Below are positions 35,647 to 45,187 of a DNA stretch of 64,000 bases, piece after piece. The stretch's first letter is position 1; each line of letters begins with the position of its first letter. The stretch is taken from contig NZ_JAMXLR010000062.1 of the NCBI RefSeq assembly GCF_024054565.1, positions 62,001 through 126,000 on the forward strand, read 5' to 3'. The position numbers were made by a program, and so were the translations under genes. The stretch comes from Aeoliella straminimaris. Its GTDB lineage: Bacteria > Planctomycetota > Planctomycetia > Pirellulales > Lacipirellulaceae. The notes under the pieces are model-generated. The model was given only the letters and a program-made list of their open reading frames with translations. It was not told the DNA's origin and did not search any database.

Positions 35647-37044
35647 CTAGTGATGGAAACCGGTGGCCTCTGCTGCCACCATGGGCGTTTGGATGGGGTG
35701 CTTCTGGAAATACTCCATCGAGTGTTTAATGTCCTGCAGTAGCAGTGACCCAAGATCTCGGCTCACTCCATGACGCACGAGGATTCGCTGAATGGCGACA
35801 TCTTCACAGTCCGCCGGCAGAGCGTACGCCGGAACTTGCCAGCCGCGCGATCGCAGGCGATCGGCCAGATCGAAGAGGCTGAACCCAGGATTAGCTCCCT
35901 CCTTTATCTTCCAGCACAAGGCCGGAATGCCTTCCTTCATGTCCCCACCGTACAGGATCTCGAACGGCCCCAGCTTTTCGATCTCTGCGGCCAGGTACTG
36001 GGCCGTTTCGTAACAGGCCGTGTGGATCTTTCGGTACCCTTCCCTACCAAGTCGTAGAAAGTTGTAGTACTGACATACAATTTGCCCGCCCGGCCTTGAG
36101 AAGTTGAGCGCAATGTCTCGCATGTTCCCACCCAGGTAGTTGACCCAAAAGACCAAGTCGTCCGGCAGATCGCTATCGTCCCGCCAAAGGACCCATCCTA
36201 CCCCCAGCGGCGAGAGACCAAACTTGTGCCCCGAACTATTGATCGACTTCACCCGCGGCAGGCGGAAATCCCATTCCAATTCAGGTGCGCAAAAAGGCGC
36301 TAGAAACCCGCCACTTGCTGCGTCGACGTGAATGGGAATGTCCCAGCCCTTCTCTTTCTCCAATCTGTCCAACGCCGCAGCCACCTGCTCGACCGGCTCG
36401 AATTGACAGGTAAACGTCACTCCGAGGGTGGGAACGACGCCAATGGTGTTTTCATCGCAGCGTTTCAGGACCTCCTCGGGCGTCATGATCAGCCGCCCTT
36501 TCTCCATCGGAATCTCCCGATGCTCGATGTCCCAATACCGGGTGAACTTGTGCCAACAAACCTGCACCGGTCCGGTAACCAAGTTGGGTTTATCGATGGC
36601 CTTACCGGCTGCTTTGCGTTGAGCTTCCCAGCGCCGTTTCATCGCCATGCCACCCAGCATCGCTGCTTCGCTGGAGCCGGTGGTTGAGCAGCCAACGTGA
36701 TTGGTCCCCGCGGGAGCGTTCCACAGATCCCCCAGCATATTCACACAGCGCGACTCGATCTCGGCCGTTTGCGGATACTCATCCTTGTCGACCATGTTCT
36801 TGTTCACGCACTCTGCCATCAACTGGTGCACTTCGGGCTCGAGCCACGTTTGGCAGAACGTGGCCAGATTCTGACGAGAATTGCCGTCCAGCATCAATTC
36901 GTCATGCACAATGGAATAGACATGCCGTGGTTCATGCTCCAGCTTCGGAAAGTGGTGCTTCGGCATTTTCACCGACAAATCGGCCGATGCGTACACATCG
37001 TCTTCGAGTTCTTCCCGGACCGAATTCTTATCGTGCAACGCCAT
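35647..37044 (-). CDS. gadB: Glutamate decarboxylase
   Basis: A 465-residue PLP enzyme, nearly the length of E. coli GadB (466). It converts L-glutamate to GABA and CO2 and consumes a proton. The PLP lysine is K274 in [18 protein letters not shown]; the aspartate that holds the PLP ring nitrogen is D241 (HVDAASGGF). Other family motifs are [15 protein letters not shown] and [15 protein letters not shown]. The C-terminus ends GFHH. In E. coli the C-terminal region closes the active site at neutral pH, which may or may not apply here. AGGAGG precedes the ATG at 37044. It may act with the convergent APC permease in acid resistance or GABA metabolism. Confidence 0.93.
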   Translation of the reverse strand: MALHDKNSVREELEDDVYASADLSVKMPKHHFPKLEHEPRHVYSIVHDELMLDGNSRQNLATFCQTWLEPEVHQLMAECVNKNMVDKDEYPQTAEIESRCVNMLGDLWNAPAGTNHVGCSTTGSSEAAMLGGMAMKRRWEAQRKAAGKAIDKPNLVTGPVQVCWHKFTRYWDIEHREIPMEKGRLIMTPEEVLKRCDENTIGVVPTLGVTFTCQFEPVEQVAAALDRLEKEKGWDIPIHVDAASGGFLAPFCAPELEWDFRLPRVKSINSSGHKFGLSPLGVGWVLWRDDSDLPDDLVFWVNYLGGNMRDIALNFSRPGGQIVCQYYNFLRLGREGYRKIHTACYETAQYLAAEIEKLGPFEILYGGDMKEGIPALCWKIKEGANPGFSLFDLADRLRSRGWQVPAYALPADCEDVAIQRILVRHGVSRDLGSLLLQDIKHSMEYFQKHPIQTPMVAAEATGFHH

Positions 37045-37279
37045 CGCTTGTCGTCCTCCTGTGCTTCATTCGCGTGCTCGGTCAGTGTCCCCTGAAATAA
37101 GGAGACTACAGACAAGTGGAGTATCGAGTAATATTGTGCGCCGGCTTGATGGCAATCTCAAGATGACAGTTGCAACGCCAAGAGAGCCATTGCACGAGCG
37201 ACAAGCAGGTCTACAACATACGATGGCCGCACGAAGCGAACGCTTAGGTGAACCCACCAGTCATACCACAAAGAAGACG

Positions 37280-39166
37280 TCAGACCCCGCGATAGCGAAT
37301 CCGCCACCGTTTTGTATCAAACACCCGTGTCGCGAGGGACATAAGCAAGATAAGGACTATGGCGCCCGGCTCTGGGACTGCGAAGTACGTTGCCGTTCCG
37401 CGTGACGCCCTCGAATTGCCGAAGCTGTCCTTCCAGGTGTCGTACTGAGCGGCGCCGATCACACCGCCGACCGGGTCGTTGGGCAGCGTATCCGCTGGTG
37501 CACCTAAATGGTTCCGCCACACGGTATAGTCCGCCATGTCAACCACACCATCGTCATTGTAGTCGCCCGCGGGCAATCCAGGGGTGGGGGTGATAGAAAA
37601 CTCAAACGAGAATTGTTCGTCCATCCTCTCGACGTCGTAGTGTGGCGAGTAGGTTCTAACTCTCACCGTCGAACCATCATCCAGGAACTCGACCACTCTC
37701 AAGAAACCGGCGCCACCGTTGGTGAGGAACTGGGCGTTGAAAAACATCTGGTGCACATGATTCCCGCCGGTTCCCACGCTGTCGATGTAGCCTGCCCCAT
37801 CGCCACCGAAGTGACCATTGAAGACCATTTCAAAGTTCTCGTTCGCCTTGACCAACTCCTGCCAAAGGTCTTCACCTGAGGCATCTTCATCGACACGGCT
37901 GTTAATGTAGCGAGCCTCCTGCCCCTGCACGTACGCGTGAGTCAGCAGAATAGCAGTATGATCTTCGAATTCGGGTTGTGACACGACGCGGTTCGCCCAC
38001 GCCACCGTTGCAGGGCGGGGCTCCCATTCCAAAGCGATCACCAGCATGTCCCGGCCATCGGGGGCGGTGAACTCGTAGTACGCATTTTCAATCCTACCCG
38101 GATCTTTGATTCCTCGAAGTATGCCACCTAGTGCTGGATCCACCAACGAGTTGTCGGAATACGAAAAGTACTCATTGACGAACGTCTGTCGGTTCTGGGC
38201 GTTCGTGGTGCCGAAATCGTGATTGCCCGCGGCAAGTATGTAGGGCACCTCCCCATCTAGTACGCTCATGGCCTCCTTGGCGTTAGACCATTGCTGGCTA
38301 CTGGTCTGATTGCCGCTGGTCGGGTTGTCGGTGTTGTTATTGTTGACGATGTCGCCTTCATGCATCACCAACTGAATGTTGTACTCCTGCCGTTGGTCAC
38401 GGATCCACTCGGTCATCTCCGTGAAGATCGCCCGATTCGCAGTATCCTTCGCATAGTTCTGTGTATCGGGCAGGATCACCATCGACCACGCGGCATCGGG
38501 CGAAGGGGCAAACGGTTCCTGCGTGACACTGCTCACGCTACCAGGCGAGGCGTGTGTGTTTCCAAACGAACTCTCCACGAACTTCGCTCCGTACGTGCCG
38601 CCGAAGGAGGGAATCCAATTCGCCCCACTTCCATTGGCGAAGGACGACAGTCCCTGGGGCAATAGCATCAGACTATGACCGTTCGAGCCGTTCAGGAGTG
38701 GCCACGCGCCCGAATTCTGATAGTTGACCATGTTTTGCATCACGCCCGATGCGTCGCGAATCGCAACGGTTTCGTTTGTCGCTGAAGGACTGTTCGCCAG
38801 AGTAGGAAAGTTGTCGACTTGCACGCGCGGGATTCCGGCTCCCCATTCGCTATCAAAGGTACTCGCGTCGCCCGTCACCACCAGGGCCGCCCCCGGCTGA
38901 AGGAACGTGCCGGCCGGGAACGGGCTGGTGAAATCGCCATCTTGCGAGTCGCCCACCGACCAGCCGCTCAGGTCCACGCCACTTTGGCCGGTATTGAATA
39001 GCTCCACCCACTCTCTGTTGTACCCGTCGGTTCCGTCGTCGCGATCGGAACCACCGGGGTTATACATGATCTCGCTGACAACAACCTCACCGGGCACCCG
39101 GTGCGGTAAGGCGACAAACAAAAGCGCGGCCAAAGCCAAGAGACAAGACAATCTAGAGATACGCAC
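37280..39166 (-). CDS. Secreted lamin-tail/metallophosphoesterase protein with PEP-CTERM
   Basis: A ~628-residue exported protein. After a signal peptide comes a lamin-tail (LTD) domain (~25-150; VVVSEIMYNPGG, then REWVELFNTG and DLSGWSVGD). A calcineurin-like metallophosphoesterase follows (~205-490): VILPDTQNYA, HEGDIVNNNN, ILAAGNHDFG and FNGHFGGDGAG supply the metal-binding D-x-H/GD/GNHD/GH motifs. A dockerin-like segment (GDYNDDGVVDMADY) and a PEP-CTERM tail (VPEPGAIVLILLM, then basic residues) close it. The start is uncertain: the GTG at 39166 gives a clean signal peptide (VRISRLSCLLALAALL); a TTG further upstream is possible. It probably hydrolyses phosphoesters outside the cell. Confidence 0.78.
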   Translation of the reverse strand: MRISRLSCLLALAALLFVALPHRVPGEVVVSEIMYNPGGSDRDDGTDGYNREWVELFNTGQSGVDLSGWSVGDSQDGDFTSPFPAGTFLQPGAALVVTGDASTFDSEWGAGIPRVQVDNFPTLANSPSATNETVAIRDASGVMQNMVNYQNSGAWPLLNGSNGHSLMLLPQGLSSFANGSGANWIPSFGGTYGAKFVESSFGNTHASPGSVSSVTQEPFAPSPDAAWSMVILPDTQNYAKDTANRAIFTEMTEWIRDQRQEYNIQLVMHEGDIVNNNNTDNPTSGNQTSSQQWSNAKEAMSVLDGEVPYILAAGNHDFGTTNAQNRQTFVNEYFSYSDNSLVDPALGGILRGIKDPGRIENAYYEFTAPDGRDMLVIALEWEPRPATVAWANRVVSQPEFEDHTAILLTHAYVQGQEARYINSRVDEDASGEDLWQELVKANENFEMVFNGHFGGDGAGYIDSVGTGGNHVHQMFFNAQFLTNGGAGFLRVVEFLDDGSTVRVRTYSPHYDVERMDEQFSFEFSITPTPGLPAGDYNDDGVVDMADYTVWRNHLGAPADTLPNDPVGGVIGAAQYDTWKDSFGNSRASRGTATYFAVPEPGAIVLILLMSLATRVFDTKRWRIRYRGV

Positions 39167-39308
39167 TATGCAATCCAGTGGGAGCAATGATAGGGGGAAT
39201 CGCAAAGCGTGGATCGACCCGGGCAAGCTACCAGGACCGCTAATGGGAGTGGCGGCGAATCCTCCGAGTTCCCTCAAAGTAACGATGGCTGCTTGCTTGG
39301 CGCCACCA

Positions 39309-41879
39309 CTAGTGATGATGATGATGATGATCGTGCCCATGAGTCGGCACGTGATCTGACTTCACTGGCAGCGGCAAACCGAGATCGTCCCCATTGGCCT
39401 GGAATCCATTACCATCGGTGTCGATGAACACCGGGTTCGCCACGGCGATTGGCATCTGCTTCCCCTGCTGTTCCCCATAGACTCGCCCTAGCTGGCGACC
39501 TTCGGCAGCAGCGACCACGACCACGTGTGTATCGACACTCACAGGCAACTCAATGTTCTGGTCGAACTTCACGACGCCGTCGCCAAAACGCGCGGGGTCA
39601 TCCGTGCGAGTGAAGTTGTACTTGAGATCGGGCCGGCCATTGAGAAACAACTGCACGCGATTTACGTCCAGCCAGTTCGGGCATTGCACACGAACGTGCA
39701 CGTTCACCTGCTGGTCGGTGGCCTGCAAATCATCACCAGGACCAACCGTCTTGTCACCACTAGAGACTTCCACTTCCATGAAGGGGCCGTTGGTCATCAC
39801 GATCTGCCCATCCTCCAGGGCATGACAAACGTCCATGAGTTCCAACTCCGAAGGCACATCCGTCTTCGCACGAACGTAATTGCGAAGCCAGCCACTGCCA
39901 TAGTAGTTCCAGTGGGCATCCGTGTTGACCACACCGGGCAGCCGGTACCCCAGGTTCAACATTTGAATCCAGTTCATCACGGCATTTCCACGATCTTTTC
40001 GAGCTTCACCACCAAGTTCCAATTCCTGGAACACCTTGGACAGAGGATGAACCTCCATGATGTCCGCGAAGTGGAACATTCGGCGGAACCCCTGATCGGG
40101 CGTGCCGTCCAGGTCTCGATCACCAATCATTTGGGCGATATTGGGGTGATTGATCTGCACCACCTTGTCACTACGATCGTCCCACAGTGCAATCCGCTCG
40201 ATCTGGACTTCGGGATCGACATCGATCTCGGGCCCCCCTCCATCCTGGGTATGATCGTGCATCTTCAAAGGGAATACGTTCTGATGATTGAGAGGCAGGG
40301 GCTGCCCGGTTAGTTCCATTCCGCTACACGTTAACACGCGATTCACTGCATCGAATTCAACCAAGTGCTCTTGGTAGCTGCTGATGCGTTGATGCTCGGT
40401 GCAGGGAATGAATTCAAGCTGTTCCACGAGCAGATTAAGTACGCGACCCTTCTGGCTGGAAGTATTGTCACCCGATGGAGAAGAGTGACTGTGCAATTCG
40501 GCGCTGATCCATCCACTGGTATCCACGGAATGCTTAAGTTGCCCGGCAATAGTTGCCTGCTGTCCCGCGACAACTTCGACCGTCTCCACCAAGGCGTCAT
40601 ACTCAGGGCCATAGCTGATCACCAGTTCGTAGATACCCGGCAGCAGGTCGACCTGGAACGCCCCATTGGGGGTATGCCATAGATTGCGGACACCGTGTAC
40701 GGCACTATCGGGTCCAAAGTTGGGATTGGCAACGCCTTGGCCAAAAAACCCGATGCGGCAGGGAATCGGCGTACCGCTGTCGTCCGTGATTTGCCCTACT
40801 ACGGTCCCGAGTTGTGGCAACACGACGTCCAATACGGCCGTTTGCCCGGCCTCGGTTTGGCCGGCCTTGGAACGATGCTCTCGACCATTCGCCTCAACTA
40901 CCCACAGGTAATTGCCTGTCGGCAAACTGGTTCGCAGGTGCCCGGACTTATCGGTCCGCCCACTGCCAATCACTTTCTCGTTACGAATCGCTTTCACGTT
41001 GGCATCCGCCAATGGACCGGTCGCATCGGACACTCGGATGTCGAATGCGTCCGTCTCGACACGGTCGTCCAACGCCACCTGCTTCAACAGCGACAGCGTA
41101 TCAGAAGCAACGTACAGTCGGCGCTCAAGCAGCAGGGATTCTTGCGGAGCAATGGTCACCGAGTCGGTTTCGCTTTTCGAATAGCAAACCTGTCGCAACT
41201 TGCGTTTCTTGCCTTTCGGTTCCTGCACCTGCCACTGGGCTGCGGGCGAGGTTACGCCGTAGGCCTGCTGCCAATGGCTGTCCTGACACCACCATAAACC
41301 AAGTGCCTTGTTCTTGCCAAAAGTAAACTCTCCATCTGCGCGGACGCCATCGCACAACTGTAGGGTCTGATGGGTGTCCGTGAGATTGGTGACAAGTGAC
41401 CTGATCGTCAGATACTCTTGCCCATCCGTCAGTTCGTAGCCAACCTGGATGCTGTAAGGCGGAGCCGCATCGGAGGCTGCGTCAGAAGCTACCGCTGCGA
41501 AAGCCAACCTTGCCGATTCCTGCTCCACCGGCATCCCGGACGGCCAGTCGACGGGTCCTTGCAGCTTATAGGTGCCTTTGTGTGGATAGAAGCAACTGAG
41601 CTGGTCGTTCTGCTGATCTCGGTGCGTCAAGTCGATCACACAGCCGCTGACTTCTTTGACGGTCAGGTTGGCATTACGTCGATCACTTGGATGCGCCACT
41701 ACTGCTACCAGACGATCACTCACCAGCACGTGGTCGCCGTAGATGCAGTCGGCCTCCTTACCCGCCGGAGCAAACTGACTCCAGTTGTCTTCATTCAGCA
41801 CGATGTGTTCTGCAGCGGGCACTTCAGAAGTGGCAACCAACACACCGACCAGAGCGATCCATTTACATCCGGCTTTCAT
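39309..41879 (-). CDS. CehA/McbA-type metallohydrolase with natural C-terminal His run
   Basis: An 856-residue exported protein. A signal peptide is followed by beta-rich domains including carboxypeptidase-regulatory-like repeats (GQITDDSGTPIPC). The catalytic part (~480-720) resembles the PHP/CehA family: HSHSSPSGDNTSS, then EHQRISSYQEH, NHPNIAQM and PGVVNTDAHWNYYG supply the metal-binding H and D residues. The C-terminus is HGHDHHHHHH, a natural polyhistidine tail. The ATG at 41879 was chosen for its signal peptide; an ATG at 41906 is also in frame. The 3' end lies close upstream of the metallophosphoesterase gene on the same strand, so they may be one operon. Confidence 0.78.
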   Translation of the reverse strand: MKAGCKWIALVGVLVATSEVPAAEHIVLNEDNWSQFAPAGKEADCIYGDHVLVSDRLVAVVAHPSDRRNANLTVKEVSGCVIDLTHRDQQNDQLSCFYPHKGTYKLQGPVDWPSGMPVEQESARLAFAAVASDAASDAAPPYSIQVGYELTDGQEYLTIRSLVTNLTDTHQTLQLCDGVRADGEFTFGKNKALGLWWCQDSHWQQAYGVTSPAAQWQVQEPKGKKRKLRQVCYSKSETDSVTIAPQESLLLERRLYVASDTLSLLKQVALDDRVETDAFDIRVSDATGPLADANVKAIRNEKVIGSGRTDKSGHLRTSLPTGNYLWVVEANGREHRSKAGQTEAGQTAVLDVVLPQLGTVVGQITDDSGTPIPCRIGFFGQGVANPNFGPDSAVHGVRNLWHTPNGAFQVDLLPGIYELVISYGPEYDALVETVEVVAGQQATIAGQLKHSVDTSGWISAELHSHSSPSGDNTSSQKGRVLNLLVEQLEFIPCTEHQRISSYQEHLVEFDAVNRVLTCSGMELTGQPLPLNHQNVFPLKMHDHTQDGGGPEIDVDPEVQIERIALWDDRSDKVVQINHPNIAQMIGDRDLDGTPDQGFRRMFHFADIMEVHPLSKVFQELELGGEARKDRGNAVMNWIQMLNLGYRLPGVVNTDAHWNYYGSGWLRNYVRAKTDVPSELELMDVCHALEDGQIVMTNGPFMEVEVSSGDKTVGPGDDLQATDQQVNVHVRVQCPNWLDVNRVQLFLNGRPDLKYNFTRTDDPARFGDGVVKFDQNIELPVSVDTHVVVVAAAEGRQLGRVYGEQQGKQMPIAVANPVFIDTDGNGFQANGDDLGLPLPVKSDHVPTHGHDHHHHHH

Positions 41880-41906
41880 CGATCCAAGTATCCTTATCGA
41901 CTGCAT

Positions 41907-41944
41907 TAAAAGGACCGTGGCCGGCAACGAAGGCCGACCACGGT
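41907..41944 (-). terminator. Intrinsic terminator on the minus strand
   Basis: A 12-base stem with one mismatch: ACCGTGGCCGGC at 41914-41925 and GCCGACCACGGT at 41933-41944, with a 7-base loop. On the minus strand it is followed by a TTTT run at 41908-41911. It lies between the DNRLRE gene (ending at 41986) and the CehA-like gene start, so it separates the two transcripts. Confidence 0.75.
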
Positions 41945-41985
41945 TAGCAGCTACTAGTTTTGATATAGCATCAGCGACTGTTGGC

Positions 41986-43464
41986 TCAACAGGCGTTAGG
42001 CCGTCGGCGATACACCGCCAAGGCTAACAAGCCAAACGCGCCCAACATCACCGATGCCGGTTCGGGAACCGTATAGATGCGAAGCATGGGGGCCAGGTCG
42101 GAATCAATCGCACCGGAGGTGAAGATCTGCCATCCATTGGATGTACCATTGGCTCCAATGTAGAAACCATAGTTCGGATCGCCAGAGAACCAATTGTCTA
42201 CCACGCTGGTGACGTCGACGGCCACGTACTCGCCTTCGTCAATCGACTCAAAGCGGGCGGCTTCGGGGGCAATTTCATTGGCCGCCAGCATATCGTTGAC
42301 GTCGCCGGAATAGTCGCCGTAGACACTGGTGGTATCAAAGGGAGTCAGCAGTTGATGCACCGTGAACGGCCCCCCCGAATCGGAAACGCCGCTGGAAAAC
42401 CCGGTGGTTACGAGCAGTTCGGCCTTGTAGACACGACGACCGTTATCGCCCAGCGACTCAACGTCGTCGAACTTGATCAAGTACGGGGTGTCGTACGAAT
42501 TACCAACGTTGGGCTCTTCGGGCGTGGCGTTGCTACCATCGAGGAATACCTCACTCTCGGTAGATGCATCCAGGCCACCGACCACCGTGTCGTCGTCCCG
42601 CTCATCGGTACTAGCCGTGTCCGTCACCAAGTTCAGCAGTACGTCGGTGGTGCCAGTGTAGCCATTGAGGCCCTGCTGGAACTCATTCACACGCATGAGC
42701 GGACTGATGGTGTACGTTACGCTTAGCTCAGGACGAGACGAAACAGTGGACGATCCCGTGGAATGCACACTCCACCCGTCGTCGTTGTCCCTGTGGTCGC
42801 TCATAACGGCGAGACCGTAATTCGTGGCCCCGTCTACCCAGCTTTGGACCGCCCGGGTAACCGAGGCACCATAGGTCATGTCGGGTTCCAGGCCACCTTC
42901 GTCGACGGGGTGATCGAACGTGCTGAGAATCCAATCGGCTTCGCCTTGCTCGGGCTCAACGCCGTCGACATTGTCGGTGAACATATCATTGCCATCGCCA
43001 AAAGTGCCGTCCATGGTCGACGTGCTGTCAAATGGAACGGCCAAACGGTACACGTTGTAGCTCTCGCCGGTTCGAGAATTGGCGTTTACCGATTCCGAGG
43101 TGGTTCGGAGGTTTAGCGTAGCGTCGAGAATAATCGCCCCGCTGGGAATGCCCATGTCTCCCAGTATGTCGTCAAATCGAATCAGGTAATCCGAGCGACT
43201 CGAATCCACAGGATCGCCGTCGATGAAGAATGGGTCAACGTCGGTGTCGACGCTCGCCCCATCTTCGCTGGCGTCGGCAAAAGTGCCCTCATTTTCGTCG
43301 ATCAGCCGCATATCAATGCGGCGGTCGAAGGCACCGTCGTAGCCGTTGGCTCCGTTCTGAAAGGTAAGGGTTTCGAGGGTGATCTGTGCGTCGGCATTTT
43401 CCGCCACGCTAGTTGCCAAAACTGCCAAGACGGATAACGTCAACCATCCGCTGTTTCTGGTCAT
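41986..43464 (-). CDS. DNRLRE-type PEP-CTERM secreted protein
   Basis: A 492-residue exported protein. A signal peptide (MTRNSGWLTLSVLAVLA...) is followed by two related beta-domains, each starting 'FQ.G.NGY.G..D' and running through '.YLIRFDD', 'A.L...T' and 'W..GA.NYG'. These match DNRLRE-type (disaggregatase-related repeat) carbohydrate-binding modules common in Planctomycetes. No dockerin is present. The PEP-CTERM tail is VPEPASVMLGAFGLLALAVYRRR. The ATG at 43464 follows CAGGAGT. A paralogue lies at 45188 on the other strand, with a matrixin gene between. Confidence 0.8.
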   Translation of the reverse strand: MTRNSGWLTLSVLAVLATSVAENADAQITLETLTFQNGANGYDGAFDRRIDMRLIDENEGTFADASEDGASVDTDVDPFFIDGDPVDSSRSDYLIRFDDILGDMGIPSGAIILDATLNLRTTSESVNANSRTGESYNVYRLAVPFDSTSTMDGTFGDGNDMFTDNVDGVEPEQGEADWILSTFDHPVDEGGLEPDMTYGASVTRAVQSWVDGATNYGLAVMSDHRDNDDGWSVHSTGSSTVSSRPELSVTYTISPLMRVNEFQQGLNGYTGTTDVLLNLVTDTASTDERDDDTVVGGLDASTESEVFLDGSNATPEEPNVGNSYDTPYLIKFDDVESLGDNGRRVYKAELLVTTGFSSGVSDSGGPFTVHQLLTPFDTTSVYGDYSGDVNDMLAANEIAPEAARFESIDEGEYVAVDVTSVVDNWFSGDPNYGFYIGANGTSNGWQIFTSGAIDSDLAPMLRIYTVPEPASVMLGAFGLLALAVYRRRPNAC

Positions 43465-43674
43465 TGGTGCTACTCCTGAAGCCAAGTGTGATTTGCTTGC
43501 CAAGGTTGCCTATTCTCTGCCGAAGCGAGGGCAAGTTTAGCATCCCAAAAAGGGGCTCAGGTTAGCGCCACGTGAAGATCGTGTTAAACGAACCGAGCCT
43601 TGACAATTTGAAATGCCAACGCACAAAAACGACGAAGCTGCTGATAGAATAGAAAAAGAAAAGAGAGTAATCGA

Positions 43675-44970
43675 ATGCGAACACACCACCTGTGGCACAA
43701 CGACATCACTCCGATAGTGGCAGTTGCGGCCGTGCTTACCTGCCTCATTTTTTTCGCACAAGAGGCAGAAGCCTTCGTTCCTGCCAACCGATGGTACCGG
43801 ACTGCGTCCGAGATTACAAGCTTTCGAGGTGAACCAGCCACGTTGACGTGGAGTCTCGTGCCGGACGGAACCCCGATTCGGGGCGGGGGATCAAGCGGGT
43901 TGATCAACATGCTCGACCAGCACTTTGCCGTAGCCGACCGGTCGGCACCCCTGTCCTCTCGACCCTGGATGTCGCTGTTCGATGCCGCGTTTGGGCGCTG
44001 GAGCGAAGTTGGTGGGCTGAGCTTCGAGTATGAGTCCTTGGACGATGGCGCGATTCACAGGCAATCGCCCGGAAAACTGCTTATTCGCGGTGATATTCGA
44101 CTAGCTGCGAAATCGGTTGATGGCTCGCGGGGAGTACTCGCCAGCAGCCAGTTTCCCGATGGGGGAGACATCACCATCGACAGCGACGGGCCGGGTTACC
44201 TGCTGGATCCCGCAGGTAACTACTTGCGGTTCCGCAATGTCTTGATGCACGAAATAGGGCACACCCTGGGACTGGAGCATGTGACATCAAGCGATGCACA
44301 ACTGCTGATGGAACCCGAGCTTTCTCTCGATTTCGACGGGCCTCAACTCGACGATGTCCGTGGCCTGCACTACCTGTACGGTGACCGCTTCGAAAGGATT
44401 GGAAATAACACTTTGGAGGAAGCGACTTCGCTGGGAAAGTTGTCGTCAGAAGCCGAGTTAATGGTGGGAAGCGATGCAGGGATGCACCAAGCCCTGACTC
44501 CGGAAACCACCGATTTTGTTAGCATTTCCGGGCAGTGGGACCAGGACTACTACCACTTCACGATCGACCAGACTGGTCTACTGGATGTTGCGCTTGCTCC
44601 TAAAGGTGGCCGATTTCGACAAGCAGCAGCAGGCGATGTCGAACTACTCACCGACGTCACAGCAAGCAGCAACCTCAGCCTCGCACTTTTCGATTCCAGC
44701 GGCACAGCGATTGCTTATGTTGACAATTCATTGCACGGCGAGATTGAATATCTAAGTCAATTTCAGCTGACATCTACTGGAGACTACTACCTTCGTGTTC
44801 GAGGCACGCGCGATACTGTGCAGTTTTACAGCTTGAACATCGCCTATCAGCGCGTTAGGTTTGTTCCTGAGCCAGAAGCAGCAAAGTTGTTCATGGCAAG
44901 CCTCTTCTGCACATGCCTCCTTCAGATTCACTTCTCTTCCAAACAGCAGAGTCGAGCCAATTCGTCTTAG
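43675..44970 (+). CDS. Secreted matrixin-type zinc metalloprotease with PPC domain
   Basis: A 431-residue exported protease. After an N-terminal signal region (~1-33) the catalytic domain (~50-236) has the metzincin signature HEIGHTLGLEH (H192, H196, H202 as zinc ligands; E193 as the base). The Met-turn is LLMEPEL (M212). This is the matrixin pattern. From about 240 on a pre-peptidase C-terminal (PPC) domain follows (WDQDYYHFTID, then SNLSLALFD and GDYYLRVRGT). The C-terminus has a short PEP-like motif (VPEPEAAKLF) and a hydrophobic stretch; it is an unusual sorting tail with cysteines. It should degrade extracellular proteins or process neighbouring surface proteins; this role is inferred. 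Confidence 0.85.
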   Translation: MRTHHLWHNDITPIVAVAAVLTCLIFFAQEAEAFVPANRWYRTASEITSFRGEPATLTWSLVPDGTPIRGGGSSGLINMLDQHFAVADRSAPLSSRPWMSLFDAAFGRWSEVGGLSFEYESLDDGAIHRQSPGKLLIRGDIRLAAKSVDGSRGVLASSQFPDGGDITIDSDGPGYLLDPAGNYLRFRNVLMHEIGHTLGLEHVTSSDAQLLMEPELSLDFDGPQLDDVRGLHYLYGDRFERIGNNTLEEATSLGKLSSEAELMVGSDAGMHQALTPETTDFVSISGQWDQDYYHFTIDQTGLLDVALAPKGGRFRQAAAGDVELLTDVTASSNLSLALFDSSGTAIAYVDNSLHGEIEYLSQFQLTSTGDYYLRVRGTRDTVQFYSLNIAYQRVRFVPEPEAAKLFMASLFCTCLLQIHFSSKQQSRANSS

Positions 44971-45187
44971 TTCGCTGCGTTAATGCGAACTGCGACCACC
45001 TACGGCAAACCCCTTCTATCACTCTTGCTTCGAAATCCATAGCTTCAAACTCGTACCACTGCGGTTGAGCTACAAGTCTTAACACTTCCCACCCCTTCCC
45101 TTCACACGGTCTTAACCCTGGTGGGGGACATTTCTGCCACTGAGTTGGGGGAGCAACGCAACTAAACCACCACGGAGAACTTCAGAG

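Noticed and set aside
39167-39340. An N-terminal extension of the metallophosphoesterase with a run of isoleucines
   Set aside because: It comes from reading the neighbour's histidine-codon tract in another frame, and it precedes a good signal peptide.
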